Shown one piece after another: positions 63,880 through 64,000 of a stretch of DNA of 64,000 nt. The stretch comes from Bacillus sp. REN3. GTDB taxonomy: Bacteria; Bacillota; Bacilli; Bacillales; Cytobacillaceae. The DNA is taken from the NCBI RefSeq assembly GCF_017912555.1, contig NZ_JAERSD010000005.1:124001-188000 (forward strand), in the 5' to 3' direction. The number at the start of each line of letters is the position of its first letter. Positions within the stretch are counted from its first letter, which is position 1. A program made the translations under genes and the position numbers. The notes under the pieces were generated by a model that saw nothing but the letters and a program-made list of their open reading frames with translations, made no database searches and had not been told where the DNA came from.

Positions 63880-64000
63880 ATGTCTTTTTTCAAAGAAATC
63901 TCTTTGCGTTACCAGAAATTCTGCGGTACGGCTGAGAAACATCGGGACGAGCGGTTGAAGACACGATATTATAAGGCAAGCTTCAATCAGGTGTTCCAGA
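63880..64000 (+). CDS. Partial unknown protein cut by the window edge
   Basis: The first 40 codons of a frame starting at ATG 63880, 7 nt after GGAGGATG. The visible product begins MSFFKEISLRYQKFCG and contains KTRYYKASFNQVFQ; charged and helical, without signal peptide. I do not recognise it with confidence. It is not the nrdR gene that follows speD in B. subtilis. A TATACT at 63841 may be its -10. Confidence 0.65.
   Translation, partial: MSFFKEISLRYQKFCGTAEKHRDERLKTRYYKASFNQVFQ

Noticed and set aside
63651-63893. 80-codon minus-strand frame after speD
   Set aside because: It runs through the speD terminator and the ribosome binding site of the next gene.

Overview
This window is a stretch of Bacillaceae chromosome. 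Its backbone has the same gene order that I recall for the ezrA-to-speD region of Bacillus subtilis: ezrA, a ThiI-partner cysteine desulfurase, thiI, sspA, mbcS (ytcI), ppnKB, sppA, yteJ, ytfIJ, tpx, ytxK, ackA, moaB, argGH, ytkL, ytoI, ytpI, nrnA, ytrIH, dnaE, ytsJ, accDA, pfkA, pyk, fxsA, ytvI, ytwI, citZ, icd, mdh, phoPR, polA, mutM, ytaF, coaE, gapB, speD. Strong AGGAGG ribosome binding sites, frequent TTG/GTG starts, sporulation genes (sspA, ytfJ, ytrH, ytrI, ytvI, ytaF) and Bacillus-type dispersed palindromes support an endospore former related to, but not identical with, B. subtilis (Mesobacillus/Cytobacillus-like). Species assignment is inference.

Layout. 0-3.5 kb: end of ezrA, sulfur transfer to tRNA/thiamine (desulfurase-ThiI) and a spore DNA-binding protein. 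3.5-14.2 kb: branched acyl-CoA synthetase, a RarD permease, NAD kinase, SppA, membrane and sporulation proteins, thiol peroxidase, a methyltransferase and acetate kinase. 14.3-19.2 kb: EcsC-like protein, MoaB and the argGH operon behind two ARG boxes. 19.3-28.5 kb is the most mosaic part: universal stress protein, ald, ppaC, a 52-bp tandem repeat, a broken NERD-domain gene, an AmiS/UreI channel, the deoC-cdd operon with its operators, a preQ1-I riboswitch with queF, an M24 peptidase and YtkL. 28.8-33.4 kb: ytoI, ytpI, nrnA and ytrHI with, between ytoI and ytpI, a MITE-like element that has apparently duplicated a terminator hairpin.

33.5-44.8 kb is core replication and central carbon metabolism: dnaE, malic enzyme, a FadR-type regulator, accDA, pfkA, pyk. 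Matching palindromic operators precede both malic enzyme and accDA, so the regulator encoded between them probably balances malate/pyruvate flux against malonyl-CoA production. 44.8-51.5 kb: membrane proteins, then citZ-icd-mdh (TCA cycle) with a cre site in the citZ leader, and a MaoC-like protein. 51.6-64 kb: phoPR, a four-repeat Pho-box promoter that reads straight into a short terminated transcript, hflKC, polA-mutM-ytaF-coaE, CcpN-controlled gapB, and speD behind a structured leader that can mask its own Shine-Dalgarno sequence.

The observations most worth following are the speD leader (63105-63278), the orphan Pho-box promoter/terminator unit (54335-54458), the FadR-type regulator with its operators (36936-38969), and the MITE-like insertion (30681-31044). 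No rRNA, tRNA, CRISPR, prophage or complete IS was seen.
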